Below, one piece after another: positions 32,762 through 44,906 of a stretch of 64,000 nucleotides of DNA; the stretch's first letter is position 1, and each line of letters opens with the position of its first letter. The stretch covers positions 1 to 64,000 of the forward strand of contig JAFEMH010001484.1 of the NCBI GenBank assembly GCA_022495995.1, read 5' to 3'. The notes under the pieces were generated by a model. That model was not told the DNA's origin and did not search any database. It saw only the letters and a list, made by a program, of their open reading frames with translations. Source of the DNA: Adenophora triphylla var. japonica. Its lineage: Eukaryota; Streptophyta; Magnoliopsida; Asterales; Campanulaceae. The translations under genes and the position numbers were made by a program.

Positions 32762-34209
32762 TGTAGGGTTTCGAGGGTCCATGCGCAGCGGAATAAGCAA
32801 TAACTCGAAAAACCCCAAGCCCTAGAATCCGGTCTAGATGAATAATTAAGAAAGATGAAATAGAAATACCAACCTTGAATGCTTTTGCCTTTGATAAACT
32901 TGACCCAACTCCAGATTGAATGACCTTGTTAATCCTTGATGAACGAACGGGAATCACGAACCAAAGATCTTGACGAGCGAAGATCCTCTATGTGTATCCA
33001 CGCGATGAACGAACCCTAGAACTCTTCTAGGAGGATTGCTAGATCCTATTGATTGAAACACCTTTCAATCAATGAAGAACAATGGATTTGGTGGTGTTTG
33101 ATTCTCAATTCTCAATTGAAATCTCTCACTTTTGATGTTTCTCTCAAGCCAAAACGTTCTAATGACGGCTAGGGCAACCAGGGGTAAGTATTTATACGTT
33201 ATAAAACTTTTCCCCTCGTGAAAACCCTAGTTTTAAGTCAATTCCGCGTCAGTCCAGTGCCTGTGGGACGAGTCGTCCCCGTGGACGAGCCGTCCCCCGG
33301 CACCCGGCTTCGAATCGGCGTCCCCTTTAAGGGGAATAGTTGAGTTACGGCACTGGGACGAGTCGTCCCCGAGAACAAAAACTCCATATTCTTCATTTTT
33401 GACAATTCGTTCGATGCGTGTGACCCCATAGGACTATATTATGTTGGCAATGAGTTCGATCACATCGATCCTCATAAGACATGAGCGGACTCTAGCAAGC
33501 CATCATGCCTACCCAAATAATATAATATCAAGTTCGATTTCCTATATAGAACATATCACAATCCCATTGTCACACGATGTTATATTGAACATGAGTCATG
33601 GTCCACGTCAACTCATATTGTTCAATGCTTTCTCGTTACCAAGTAAATTGATTAATCGAATGATATTAATCACATTAATTCATTCGGGCATGGCCATGCA
33701 CTACATCAATCTTACTTACGAGTGGCCTAGCAAACATCTCTCTTTACGAGGGACAATTTCCATCTTGACTTATCATTCTTCCCAACAAGAATCATACCAT
33801 GCCAATGATAGCCCTTATTGTCATCCGGTTAAAGACAACGTTAAACTATATCAAACATGATATTCATCGAGCAGAAGACGATGATAATCTCAGGTCAAAG
33901 GATATCAATGATATGACTATATGAGATTTAATTATGACATATGACCATGACATAAATCTCATAATGGGTCAAGTCCAGTACCTTGTTCTCTAACAAGTAC
34001 CCATGAATCTAATGTGCATCTCCATGCATATAATCATCACATGATTATCCATTAGACTTCATACTAGTGCTTCATAAGTACTAGGGACACGATTATTATA
34101 ACTAAACATGCAAACACATATAATAATCAAAGAAGCAATCTCATATATAAATGAACAATGACATTACATAAAGGTCTATCTCTATAGGCCTAGGACAATA
34201 ACACCTACA
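32762..34209. mobile_element. S: solo LTR (1448 bp) inside T reverse transcriptase
   Basis: It begins TGTAGGGTTTCG, ends AACACCTACA, and is flanked by ACGTA at 32757-32761 and 34210-34214. The ends TGTAGG/CCTACA are inverted. No internal domain or paired LTR is present, so recombination between two LTRs probably removed the rest. The TGCGCAGCGGAAT phrase near its left end is common in plant copia LTRs, but lineage and direction are not settled. One longer open stretch (33441-33860) has no domain. Confidence 0.88.
33265..33369. repeat. Cluster of GGGACGAGTCGTCCC palindromes inside S
   Basis: Perfect-arm copies at 33265-33279 and 33355-33369, and a GGACGAGCCGTCC copy at 33283-33295. CCCCTTTAAGGGG, another palindrome, lies between them at about 33322-33334. 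Confidence 0.9.
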
Positions 34210-35419
34210 ACGTAGTCGACCTAAAAGAAACATTCGCCAATCTGCGAGCAAACGACATGAAACTCAATCCCAGCAAGTGTATCTTTGGAGTAGCAGCTGG
34301 CAAGTTCCTGGGGTTTATGGTGTCCCAACGGGGTATAGAAGCCAATCCGGAAAAAATCAAAGCTTTAGTCGACATGAAGGCTCCCACCAGTATCAAAGAA
34401 ATGCAACGACTTAATGGAAGAGTAGCAGCTCTTGGTCGCTTCATATCTAAGTCGGCAGAGAGATCTCTCCCCTTCTTCAAGTCATTGAGGGGGACGAAAA
34501 ACTTTGAGTGGACGGCCGAATGTCATTCGTCGTTCCAACAACTCAAAGAATACCTTGCTACTCCTCCACTTTTGAGCAGCCCGACCACTGGTGAAACCTT
34601 GTTTGTGTATCTGTCTGTGGGAGACAAGTCGGTGGCAGCAGTCTTGATTAGAGAAGAAGAAGGACTTCAAAAGTCAGTTTACTATGTCAGCAAGGCCCTA
34701 TCAGACGTAGAGGGCAGGTACTACAATGCTGAAAAGGTCGCATATGCTCTAGTCGTAGCTTCAAGGAAGCTGCGAGCTTATTTCCTGGCTCACCCTATAG
34801 TGGTTCTAGCAGACTTTTTGGTCGAGCTTACGTTCACCAAGGAGGACAGCGAGCTGAAAAGGAGAAAAACAATGGAAAAGAACAAGAGTCCCAGCCCGCC
34901 AGCACTCTACCCGACGATTGTTGGAAAGTCTACTCGGATGGATCAGCAACCAAAAATGTTAGTGGAGTCGGGATTGTCTTGATCGAGCCAGAGTCGGGGA
35001 CCGTGTACGAGGAGTCACTAAGGTTCAAGTTTGATGCTTCCAACAACCAAGCTGAATACGAAGCCCTGGTAGCAGCCATAGAGTATGCCAAGTGCTTTGG
35101 AGCGACTAAAATCATGGCTTATTGTGACTCCCAACTGGTAGTCAACCAGGTCAGAGGCGAGTACGAGGTACTTAGTTCCACTCGATCGAGATCGCGACTG
35201 GTGAAGGAGCTGATAAAGGATTTGGAATTCTGGGAGATTCAGAGGATTGGACGGGAGGACAACGAGCTAGCCGACCTCCTCTCGAAATTAGCCACTTCAG
35301 ATGAGCCACATGAAGAGCCCATCTCTTTCCTCGAAAATCCAGCTTATGAGAGGATAAAAATTCAATGTATAGAGGACGCTTCAAGAAATTGGGTTTATGA
35401 GAAGTGTTGGATCGAATAA
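34210..35419 (+). pseudogene. T RT end, truncated RNase H and additional RNase H
   Basis: It resumes with LKETFANLRANDMKLNPSKC (RT thumb), FLGFMVSQRGIEANPEK and the RNase H part (LFVYLSVGDKSVAAVLIRE, VYYVSKALSDVEGRY). At about 34800 the frame jumps from AHPIVVL to ADFLVELTF, skipping roughly 45 residues normally found there, so the end of the first RNase H is deleted. A second RNase H follows (VYSDGSATKNVSGVGIVL near 34930, NNQAEYEALVAAIEYA, AYCDSQLVVNQV, GREDNELADLLSKLA). The second domain is diagnostic of the Tat lineage. A frameshift lies near 34900 and a stop at 35419. Confidence 0.88.
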
Positions 35420-36640
35420 ATGAAGGCGTACCTAGAAAGTGGCGAGCTGCCTGATGACGAGAAGAAAGCTCGAGCTATCAAAAAGAAAGCTCCGAGGTAC
35501 GTTATCCAAGGAGGCGATCTGTTCAGAAGATCCTACACTCGACCATTGCTAAAGTGCATCCACCCTCAAGAGGTAGCCCTATTGATACATGAGGTACACA
35601 GTGGAATCTGTGGTGGACACCCGGGGGCCAGGACTCTAGCCGACAAGTTGATTACCTTGGGATACTACTGGCCACACATGAGAGCTGACACTCATAACTT
35701 TGTTCAGCAATGTGATCAATGCCAAAGGTTTGCCAACCTACCTCATGTGCCTACAACGGAGCAGACTCCCGTGATCGCCGCTTAGCCTTTCGATATGTGG
35801 GGCGTCGACTTAATTGGACCCTTCCCTCCCGCCCGGGGAAATTGCAAGTATGTGATCGTCCCCATAGATTATTTCACCAAGTGGGTTGAAGCAAAGCCAC
35901 TAGCTCGCATCACAGAGGAAAATGCCATTAACTTCATCCACGACTTCATCTAGTGTAGATTTGGTTTTCCTAGAGCTATAGTATCTGACAACGGCCTACA
36001 ATTCTCCCAAACCTTTGAAACAGAGATGAATCGAGTAGGGATCAAGCATTGGAAATCTTATGTCGCCTATCCCCAAGGAAACGGGCAAGGCGAAGGCTGC
36101 AAACAAGCTCGTACTATCCTCACTCAAGACGGGCCTTGTAGGTCGACGCAATAACTGGTTGGACGAACTCCCCCTTGCTCTTTGGGCAGTTCGCACAACC
36201 ACTTGGGGGCCTACTGGGGAAACCCCATTTGCTTTAACATATGGGTCAGAGGCCATGGCACCTGCTGAACTCAGATTTCCCACTGCTAGAGTAACCTTCT
36301 TTGATCAAGAGCAGAACGACATCAACAGATCGATCGACTTGGATTTAGTCGACGAGAAGCGAGACACGGCTTACCTTCGAATGGTTAACTACAAGCAGCG
36401 GACTAAAAGTTACCACGACAAGAAGGTGAAAGCAAGATCATTCCAAGTGGGAGATTATGTACTGAGGAAGATTGAAGCAACGGGGAGAAGGACCAGCAGA
36501 ACAAGCTATCTCCTAACTGGGAAGGTCCTTTCATAGTTACTCGAGTTGTTAAAGAAGGGACTTACTTGATTGCTCATCCTGATGGTGAGGAGCTGAAGCA
36601 CCCATGGCACGCCACTCACCTCATCAAATACTACTTCTAG
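35420..36640 (+). pseudogene. T integrase, broken by stops and a frameshift
   Basis: The zinc-binding head has HEVHSGICGGHPGARTLADK and QQCDQCQRFA (HHCC). The catalytic core has MWGVDLIGPFPPARGN (first Asp), AIVSDNGLQFS (second Asp) and YPQGNGQGE (Glu). Stops at about 35783 and 35952 interrupt it, and a frameshift follows the Glu near 36095. The next frame (36060-36536) carries NNWLDELPLALWAVRTTT and GETPFALTYGSEAM. The C-terminal end, HPWHATHLIKYYF, is at about 36598-36640. There is no chromodomain, as expected for Tat. Confidence 0.9.
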
Positions 36641-36744
36641 TTTTCAGCTTCCAAGTTCAAGCTTGTCTTAGTTCTATATTTCAGATTAATGTAAACGTTT
36701 CCCTACTTCAATAAAAATTGCACCTTTGTTTAACCCGACACTGT

Positions 36745-37190
36745 GTAACACTAACTTCAACAAGCTCGACTCATAGTCAGCTTTGTTTTAACAAGCTCGA
36801 TTCTTAATCAGCTTCGTTCATGTAAAACAAGTCCGACCCTTAGTCGACTTTGTTCTAACAAGCTCGACTCTTAGTCAGCTTCGTTTTAACAGGCTCGATT
36901 CTTAATCAGCTTCGTTCATCTAAACAAGTCCGACTCTTAGTCGACTTCGTTCTAACAAACTCGACTCTTAGTCAGTCTGTTCTAATTAGCTCGATTCTCA
37001 ATCAGCTTTGCACATTAAAACGAGTCTGACCTAGGGTCGACTTAATTCTAATGAGCTCGACCCTTGGTCAGCCTTGATGACATGAACAGGATCGACTCTT
37101 AGTCAATCTCGTTTCCAAAAGCTATACAAGTCTGAAGTCGACTGAACCAACACATGACAGGTCGACCTTAGTCTTAGGTGACTCATTTGC
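36745..37190 (+). repeat. Degenerate ~36-bp tandem repeat after T integrase
   Basis: About 10-12 copies alternate AACAAGCTCGACTCTTAGTC with AACAAGTCCGACTCTTAGTC-type units, each followed by AGCTTCGTT or GACTTCGTT. They sit between the integrase stop and the end of the antisense gene, where Tat elements are known to carry variable tandem repeats. Confidence 0.8.
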
Positions 37191-40100
37191 CCTACTATAT
37201 CTAGCTCGATACTTACATCAAAAGCATACAACATGCAATATAAGGAAGTCAGCTACGATCAAACATAGGTAAGTCTCCCAAAGTGGGCCAAGACTTATTC
37301 GATTAAAGTTACTAAAGTACTATGCCTCCCAAAAAATAGGGCCAAGGCATCTGAGTATTCATAAAACCAAAAAACAGGAAATGTTTGGGACTTGTTCATT
37401 ACATAGCCATCAATTTCAAAGTTCAATTTGTGGGATCACCATCAACTTGACCACTGGTAGCCGCTTGCTCATCTACAGTTTCCTTCTGCTGCTGGGGGTC
37501 AATTGGTTTACCTGATTCTGAAAACCCATTCCTCGGAGTATTGCCATCAAAGGCCGGGGAATCAGGCTCCGCGAATTCAGCCAAGATAGTGTTGAAGTTA
37601 ACCTTTTCAATAGCAGGAGGATCCCAAGGTGCCGCCTCAGCTGCTTCATCATCTTTCTTTATAAGCTCCAGGTCATTATCGTTGAATGGCACCAAGGAGT
37701 GGCCTTGTCGAGCTGCTGTGTTGTATGGATCCTCTGAGGCCCATTTGGCTAATTGCTCGACAGATATGTTGACAGAGGGATCCACTATGATTCGCCGAGC
37801 CATGTGTCTCAGGCCCACCTCGTAGAACCCCCTGGCTTCTTCAGTGATATATTGGTTGAGCTCGTCACTGTCTTTATAAGCCTTGACAGCATCCTCCTTT
37901 GCAGTCTTCACAGCAGCAGCTAGATCCACCCCCCACTGAGCTCGTGCAGTTTCTAGCTCTTCTTGTTTTTTGGCTAATGTAACCGGCACCTCCTCCAACT
38001 GTCGAGTCGCCAATTCAAGATCAGCAGCTAGCTTCTTCTTTTCCTCCTTAAGGGCAGCGAGTTCCTTGGTAGCTTCTCCCAACTGGCCCCAGGCTTCTTC
38101 TTTGGCCTTTATTTCATTGTCCTTAACAAGCTTCATACGAGTTATCCAAGTCTGAATGCTCTTCCTTCAAATTTTTGAGCTCCTCCTGCAACGTAGCGTT
38201 GGCTTCTTTCAGTTTCCCCACCTTGGCGTTCTCCTCTTCCAGCTTCTTCAACTCTTCATTTTTTCTAGCCAACATGGACTTGGCTAGCTTTTCCTGCTCC
38301 TCAGCAGCCTTCCAATAAGTAGTAGCCAGGTCAATCATGGCAAGAGACTGAAAGGATGAATAGGAGGAAGGTATTAAGTTTGGGAAACAGAATGGAAACC
38401 TGGAATAAGCGAGTAAAATGAAAGTAGCAGCACAAGAGATTGCAAGGGTTACCTCGGAAGAAGCTAGCCCGACCCTAGCTCTGCAAGCTTCTGGAGTCAG
38501 AGGCTTCTTGGTAAATTCCATGATCAAATCCTGGTCAGCACCCCTCCTGACCACGGCATGTCCATACTCCAGCTCCGGGTACTCCCTGGCCAAGCAGTTA
38601 ATCCTGGTCAAAGGATCCACATTACTTAGCTCGTCAACACGGGACTGGATCAACTCGGCATAAGAAACCTGGACGGGAGAAGGCTGGGGACTCCTAACTT
38701 CAGTCTCCATTGGCTCATTAGCGTCGACCTGATCAACTGTCGAGCTCACCTTGGTTTTCCCAATTTTGATTTTCTTACTAAGAGGGGCTGCATCATCATC
38801 CTCCTCTTCCTCGTCTAACTCGATCACAGGCGACTTGGCCTTGGAAGCTCTTTTAGCCTTGGCCTTGGCTTTGGCTTTGGTCTGGCCACGAGTTCTAGTC
38901 TTGCTGGCCCCTTCAGCTGGCTCCACAGCTTGATCAGATACGTCGACCTCATCAGCGTCGACCTCTTCCGTCCCTTGAGCGGCATCTCCAGCTTGGTCCT
39001 CCTCCAGTTCCTCAAGGTTCTCCTCCACTGGAATAGAATTGACAGGGTCCACATCCACTGTCTTCAAAATCTCTTGACGAAGAACACCCTCTCTCTCTCG
39101 ATGCTCTTTGGCATTGGCTGCCCCGCAGCTCCTCTTGCTCTTCCTGATGTCAACAACTCGGCCCATGCTTGCTTCTTGCTCTGGTGTTAGAACTGCACCA
39201 AGGTTGAAGTAATAAAAAGGTTTAGATCGACATATGGAATTTTTACATACGAGCAAACAGTTCTATGTATGAGTTAAATATGTACGAGCTAATTATTCTA
39301 CATACGAGCAGAATGTTCTATGTACGAATTAAATTTGCGAATAAACAATCAGCGAGTTAAGATATATGCTAGCTAACGAGTTCAACACACGAGCAGTTAG
39401 TCTGAGTATGAGCAAAACATGTACTTGTCAACAAATACAGGAGGAGACAAGAGACAGTTAATGGTCGAGTTCTTACCCCCGAAGTGCTCTACCCGGTCCT
39501 TACAGTGATTGGCAGTTTTCTTACAAAAATGACACTCCCTCTTGAATCTGAATCGAGCTCCCTCATGGGTAACCCAATTTGGGTATCTTTGGCATCTTAC
39601 ACTGGAACCATTGGCACGACCTCTCCTTCACCGACCATCAATCCAGCTTGGATAAAATTATTCTTGTTGGTTCCCAGGGCATCCCAACTGATAGCCCCCT
39701 TTTTGGTAAACTCCACCAACTTCTTGCGCAAATCATTGTGCCAATAGGGCGCCCAGTAGTTCTCCTCGCTCACACCAGTTGTATCAGCACTGGGCAAAGG
39801 AAATTCCCATCCTCTTCTACTTTCCACCAACAATACGTAAGAGTTCCACCCACTAGCCTTACCAGGAAGATTGGCAAACAGTTTGGGAGACTTTGGCTTG
39901 GAGGGAGTACTTATCCCACTATCCTTATCAAACTTAATACTAAAGAACTCCTTGAACACCTTCATACAAGGCTCATACCCTAAGAATCTACAAACCATAA
40001 TGAAGCAAACCAGTACCCTGCAGGTGTTGGCTCCTAGTTGAAGTGGTAGTGCATCTGTGCATTCTAAGAACTCGTTTATGAAAGGGTCCAGTGGTAACCT

Positions 40101-40355
40101 CAAACCAGCTTCAAATTGGCCATAGTAGAAGGCCACCCTGGTGGAATCCTCCTCGTAGGTATCCCCAAACTGTTTGAAGAAATCACTTCTGCTATACAAG
40201 GTGACATCAAACTCCTTCTTATCAACTTCACAAAAGTCATGTATCATGCTTAAGCGAGATGGAAAATTTTGCTTCCCCCTAAATGGCCTTGGAGGGACAT
40301 AACCCCTTTCATTCTTGCCCGGCGCCACAGTAGTTTCAAAAGCATCCACAATACG

Positions 40356-43299
40356 TGTGAGCACCCCAACCCGGGACCTAAAGCGTATCCCGAGCTTGGG
40401 AAGCCCAACTAGGAAATCTCCTCTCAAATTTCAAAAACTTTTATTTTCCTTTTAAAAGAAAACCCATTTTCAAATACCAAATTAAACCAACTAATAATAT
40501 CACCACTCCACAACTTCCATAAACCATAAAATGATTTCTTACATCGAGACTCATAATTAACTTTGTTTTACAAAAGAGTTTATACACATCTTCTCAAAAG
40601 AGTTTTACTAAATAAATACACCCAGACAACCAACTTATACACTTAACCTGACAAGTCCCCAAAAGCAAAAGTCCACAATCTATCCCCGGCCTCACGGGTT
40701 CCAGTCACCTGTCTCAGCACAATCTAAAACAGTAAAAGGGAAGGGGTGAGAATAAATCTCAATGAGCTATTATGAATGCAGCAAGATGCCAAACAAAGTG
40801 CAACATATAGCATGGTAGCACATAACACATTACGAAAGCGGTAAACACATTACGTTACCTCATTTTACCTTTCCCGTCTGAACAATAAGTCGTACAACGT
40901 GGGAGTAAAACTCCACTCTTTGGTGAATTGCCTCCAGCACATTCACCTCTTATAGGACTCATACTCCAGAGATCCATATAAGAAAAGATACCTATAATAG
41001 AGTATCCAACAATAATATCGCTAACTGTAAAGCTTTAGGCTTAATACGTAAGCATTCCCCGTACACCAATCGCAACAGTGCAGCAAGGCTTCTTCATGCT
41101 CAATACAGTCGTTAGCACACCCACTCTGTGGCCACAGAGGGGACGGTCCCAGGTATGATGAACCTTCAATCACTTATAGAACAAATCCATAATTGATTGA
41201 ATTCCATTATACCCCCGAATATCAACATGTTCAAGCACAATATAGATACTTGAAACATAATCCACAAAAAGGGATAATCATATAACAACATGGTAATGTA
41301 TACTCATGAAATCAATACCATAGTGCAACAACCATTAGTACACTATGCATCATAATATAACAACATGGTAATGTATACTCATGCTAATCAATACCATCAA
41401 TGAATATAAATTCAAGTAAGGTAACCATATAACCAAACAATCCACACTTGGGATGCAATGTAACAACAAGTCAAATATTCCACACTTGGGATGCACATAA
41501 CAGTATGTCTAATAGTCCATACTTAGAATATTATAACAACCATATAATCAATAATTCCACAACTTGGAATAACAATGCCACAAGGTGATACATACCCATT
41601 ACTAACTAGCTCAATAGACCTATAGCTTCTATACTATTGCAACTACTCACCAAAGATATGGAGTAAGTAAGGCCACTATGTATCATAAATCATTCTTACA
41701 TTTTCATTATACAACCTCGAATATCCTTAATAAAAGTTCAAGATCTATTTCCCAAGTTGGAACTATTTTGGTGAAGTACTAATCAAACTTAACAATTGTT
41801 TCCCGGACAATGATCCATATTACAAGGTCCCGATAGAGATTCAAGTTAAATTATTAAGTTGTAGTCACAATGCTTAAGTAGCCCAAGTTCTACTTTAATC
41901 TAAGTTGAGAAGGTTTGATTAATATCCGAAAGTGATTAGGTTCCATTAATTTATAGTGGTTAGGATTCTCAAACCATCCTACAAGATCATTATACAATAA
42001 GACAAGGCCTCTATGAAGGTTCAAGCTCAATTTACTAAGTGGGAGTCACAATCTATAAGGGACCAAACAAGGTTGCTACACAAATTCTGGTTTAGATTCA
42101 AAATTCAGTTTCCTGGGGTCTTGGGCGACCGCCCATACCTCTTGGGCGACCGCCCAAGAGGGTTTTTCAAGCAATGTGGTTTCTGGACACATGGGCGGCC
42201 GCCCATGCCCCTTTGGGCGACCGCCCAAGTGCCTGGGTCAGAAATTCTTAAGTTTCCCTTTTTGCCTCTTACCATTTTTCTTTCCTTTACCATACTTCTT
42301 ATACTCATGAACCAACACAACCCAAATTTATCAATTTCAAACTTAAAAGGCTTACTTAACATTAAACAATTTATACTAAACCATGAAAACCAAAATGATT
42401 TCTTTAGATTATTTACACTTGAGTTCCCACTCATTCCACTAACCCATTTCAAGTTTCCATTTTCTAAATCTAATTCCACCCATTTCATCATCTTATTTCA
42501 AGTTAAAATCTTCTAATCTCATTCACCCATTTCTCTACCACATTCCAAGTTTGAACTTCTTACTTTAATTAAACCCTTTTTCTTACCCTCTTGACCCACT
42601 TTCTTAACCAATAACAACATTCTAATTTATTTACTAAATTTCTCAACTCCAAGGAGATTTCCAAGCATCAACCAATCATTTCAATAATAAGAACAACATT
42701 TAATAGTTTATGAACATCACATAGAAGGGAAAGTCATAATAACTCACCTTAGCCAAAATAAGAGGAAATGAAGCTTTTCTAGGCTTGATCAATTCCTTGA
42801 GATGAACCACTCACAAAAGGACACTTGGATTTGGAAATGAAGTAGAAATGGCCTAGCTATAAGTCTTGAAAGGGGAAGCTTTAATGGAGGCTTTCCATGG
42901 AGCTCTCTTGGCTAGAAAAGAAATGGTAAGAGAAATGATGAAGGAGATAGATGGAGTGTGGAAGTATAAGAGGAAGTATGGGGAGGTGAGGGAGGCAATT
43001 GACTTTAAGAGCCAAAGTTGAGGGAATTAGGGGGAAGGAAATGGCCCCCCCCCTCAAACTAAGGCTTTCACACTTTAACTAGACACATCACTTTAATTAT
43101 TTATCTACCCAATTTATCCTTCTCCTATTATTTATTTATTTGCTATTTTTATATTTTTTCTAGAACATAAATTTATTTTACTATCATGTATCCTAACATA
43201 TGAAATCAGTATATAAAAATAGACACATAATATTAAAAATAATATTAAAAGCACACCATATGATATTTAAAATTAGTGCCTAGGGTTAGGGTCGTTACA
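40356..43299 (-). mobile_element. D: solo LTR (2944 bp) inside the T antisense gene
   Basis: On the plus strand it begins TGTGAGCACC and ends GTCGTTACA, flanked by ATACG at 40351-40355 and 43300-43304. Read on the minus strand it starts TGTAACGACCCTAACCC, like LTRs of Del/Tekay-type gypsy elements, and the length fits that group. No internal domain or second LTR is present. A partly duplicated block with ACAACATGGTAATGTATACT lies at about 41285 and 41360. An open stretch at 42013-42516 has no domain. Confidence 0.85.
42122..42228. repeat. Cluster of TGGGCGACCGCCCA palindromes inside D
   Basis: Four copies: 42122-42135, about 42143-42158, 42191-42206 (ATGGGCGGCCGCCCAT, perfect) and about 42213-42228. 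Three have the core GGGCGACCGCCC, one GGGCGGCCGCCC. Confidence 0.9.
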
Positions 43300-43859
43300 A
43301 TACGCGGGCTTGAAGAAGTAGAGACATCAGCTTCTCCTTGAGTTGCCATATCTGTACAAGAAGAGGGGGAAACAGGGGAATCAGTTCTACATGAAGTCTC
43401 AGGAGTCCTAGTAGACACACTAAGGGGCGACCTAGATTCCCCCGGAAATCCAATCCTATTTCTAATAAAGGAGGGTTTATTGGCATCTTGGACATAGAAC
43501 ACAGCTAAATGGTCGAGAAGCTCATGAAAGAGATGAAAGGACACAACTCTTGGGTCGTTCGTCTCTAGGGCACCTAAGTCCTCTCCCACTGGTAAAGTTA
43601 GTTTGGTGAATCGCAAGCCCCAACGAGTCAAAATTAAAGAGCACTCCTCTACAGTTATCTCTCTCCACTCTCCATTCAAGTGTTTGTAAACTCTACGATT
43701 GACGCTACAGTAACCATACCCAGCTCCGGCCTCGCAACTAAAGGTCCTAGCCATGGCAAATCAAAGGAAATGCAAAAATTAAAGTCCTAATTCTGAAGGA
43801 TAAGGGGAATACCTTTAGCAGTTGAAAGAGGAGCGGAACAATGGAAGACGAAAACACCA

Positions 43860-43867
43860 ATTTATAG
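43860..43867 (-). promoter_or_regulatory. TATA box of the T antisense gene
   Basis: On the minus strand the text is TTGCTATAAATTGG, about 106 bases before the MARTF start codon at 43754. A start site near 43830 would leave a leader of about 75 bases. It lies within T's own 3' region, so the antisense gene brings its own promoter. Confidence 0.6.
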
Positions 43868-44244
43868 CAAGGATCAATTTCCCTTATCATCGCCGGAATC
43901 ACGCACAGAGTTCAGGGACAGTAAAAGTTGTAAATGGAGAAGGATTCTTGAATTTATATCTTCCTGAATTGGAAAGGGCAAAGGGAAATTCAAAATTAAT
44001 TTTCATAATTAATGGCGGAAACAGTTTCCTAGGTGGACTCTCAAACGTCAAAACTGTAATCATTATGGCAAAAACGGCGCTCCTTCATCTCTGGCCGTGC
44101 GTCGCCGACGTTCAGGATTGTGCCACGTCACCTTAGGTCGACTAAGCCTCAGAACGAGTAGAGACCTTCGAGTAACAGCAATTGCCATCAAGAAATTTCC
44201 TTAACTTCCTAGTCGACAAAGTCAACTCGAAAGTTGGGGGCCAC

Positions 44245-44906
44245 TGAACATACCAAAAGTATCTAGCTGGGTCTAACGAGTAAAAGCCCAATCCACAAGC
44301 AATCATTGCCACCATATCCTCTGTGGGCTAGGCCCAATCAATACATGGCCCAAGACCCATCTCACGTATCAGTCGACTAAGTTCATTGTCCGACTTATCA
44401 AGTCCCGACCTAACTTAGCCCGACCTGAAGATCCGGGTTCTAATACGGGTACGATCCATGCTCTACCCGTCAGTCAGGTCGACCATTCCTCAAATGACGA
44501 CCTCGACCTAATCAACAAGTGTCGACCTAACTAATATGGGCGCACGTGGGTTAAGTCTTTCCATAACTGCATTCCTACAAATCAGGGACTGTTATAGACA
44601 CGTTCCCATGACCCATAACTATCGCTAAAATCTCGGAGCTCATGTAGCACCACCAAAAATACAACGGTCAACACCTATAAATACATCATCACTACCAACT
44701 GTGCAAAGGTAACTGCAATTTTGTTATTTGAATTCAATTGTTCATTTACAATATTTGCTCTCCGAAACATATACTTACTCTCACGCCCGAGGGTCTAAGC
44801 CGGAGACACATCCGGCTAGTCGTGGGTTCTTGTTTTCAGGTCAGGAGCCAGGTGATTAGTCCTGCCACGTGGAGGATTACTGATAAGCACAATTCCTGCA
44901 GCATCA
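44245..44906 (+). repeat. T 3' LTR
   Basis: It starts TGAACATACC right after the polypurine tract AAAGTTGGGGGCCAC. It is rich in GTCGAC words. The right end is taken at GCAGCATCA (44906) but no matching 5' LTR is available in the window to prove it. Confidence 0.65.
44675..44684 (+). promoter_or_regulatory. TATA box of the T 3' LTR
   Basis: CTATAAATAC follows ACGGTCAACAC; transcription would start near 44710 and run rightward toward the 3' end of the BAHD gene on the other strand. Confidence 0.6.

Larger units (their letters stand above)
37423..43754 (-). pseudogene. Antisense gene of T (Tat aORF, Transposase_28-like), spliced, interrupted by D
   Basis: Reads opposite to gag-pol. Segments inferred: 43754-43305, then (across the D insertion) 40355-39601, 39192-38453, 38347-38137 and 38136-37423. 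Intron 1 (39600-39193) has a GTAAGA donor and TGCAG acceptor; intron 2 (38452-38348) has GTAACC and TTTCAG. Both joins keep the frame. The frame also rejoins across D. The N-terminus starts MARTFSCEAG. A middle domain (FYYGQFEAGLRLPLDPF, TCRVLVCFIMVCRFLG) fits the 'putative gypsy type transposon' family. Next come a Lys/Ala-rich basic stretch, an acidic run and a long coiled coil. One frameshift near 38136 and D make it a pseudogene. Known relatives lie antisense in Tat elements such as Grande; their function is unknown. Confidence 0.78.
17360..44906 (+). mobile_element. T: decayed Tat-lineage Ty3/gypsy element, 5' truncated, with three nested insertions
   Basis: Pieces in order: gag, protease and start of reverse transcriptase (17360-19515), R insertion, RT core (32292-32761), S insertion, RT end to integrase (34210-36640), a tandem repeat zone (36745-37190), an antisense gene with the D insertion inside (37423-43754), a polypurine tract (AAAGTTGGGGGCCAC, 44230-44244) and a 3' LTR. 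Gag type (CX2HX4HX4C finger), a second RNase H and an antisense 3' ORF are together characteristic of the Tat lineage. The 5' LTR, primer site and gag start are missing. Stops and frameshifts in pol make it immobile by itself. Confidence 0.88.

Noticed and set aside
37541..39190. Plus-strand open frames opposite the antisense gene
   Set aside because: They are shadows of a charged, GC-richer coding strand and have low-complexity Ser/Ala composition.
40356..43299. D as a complete short retroelement rather than a solo LTR
   Set aside because: I found no primer site, polypurine tract or repeated ends inside; the only internal duplication is a short block near 41.3 kb.
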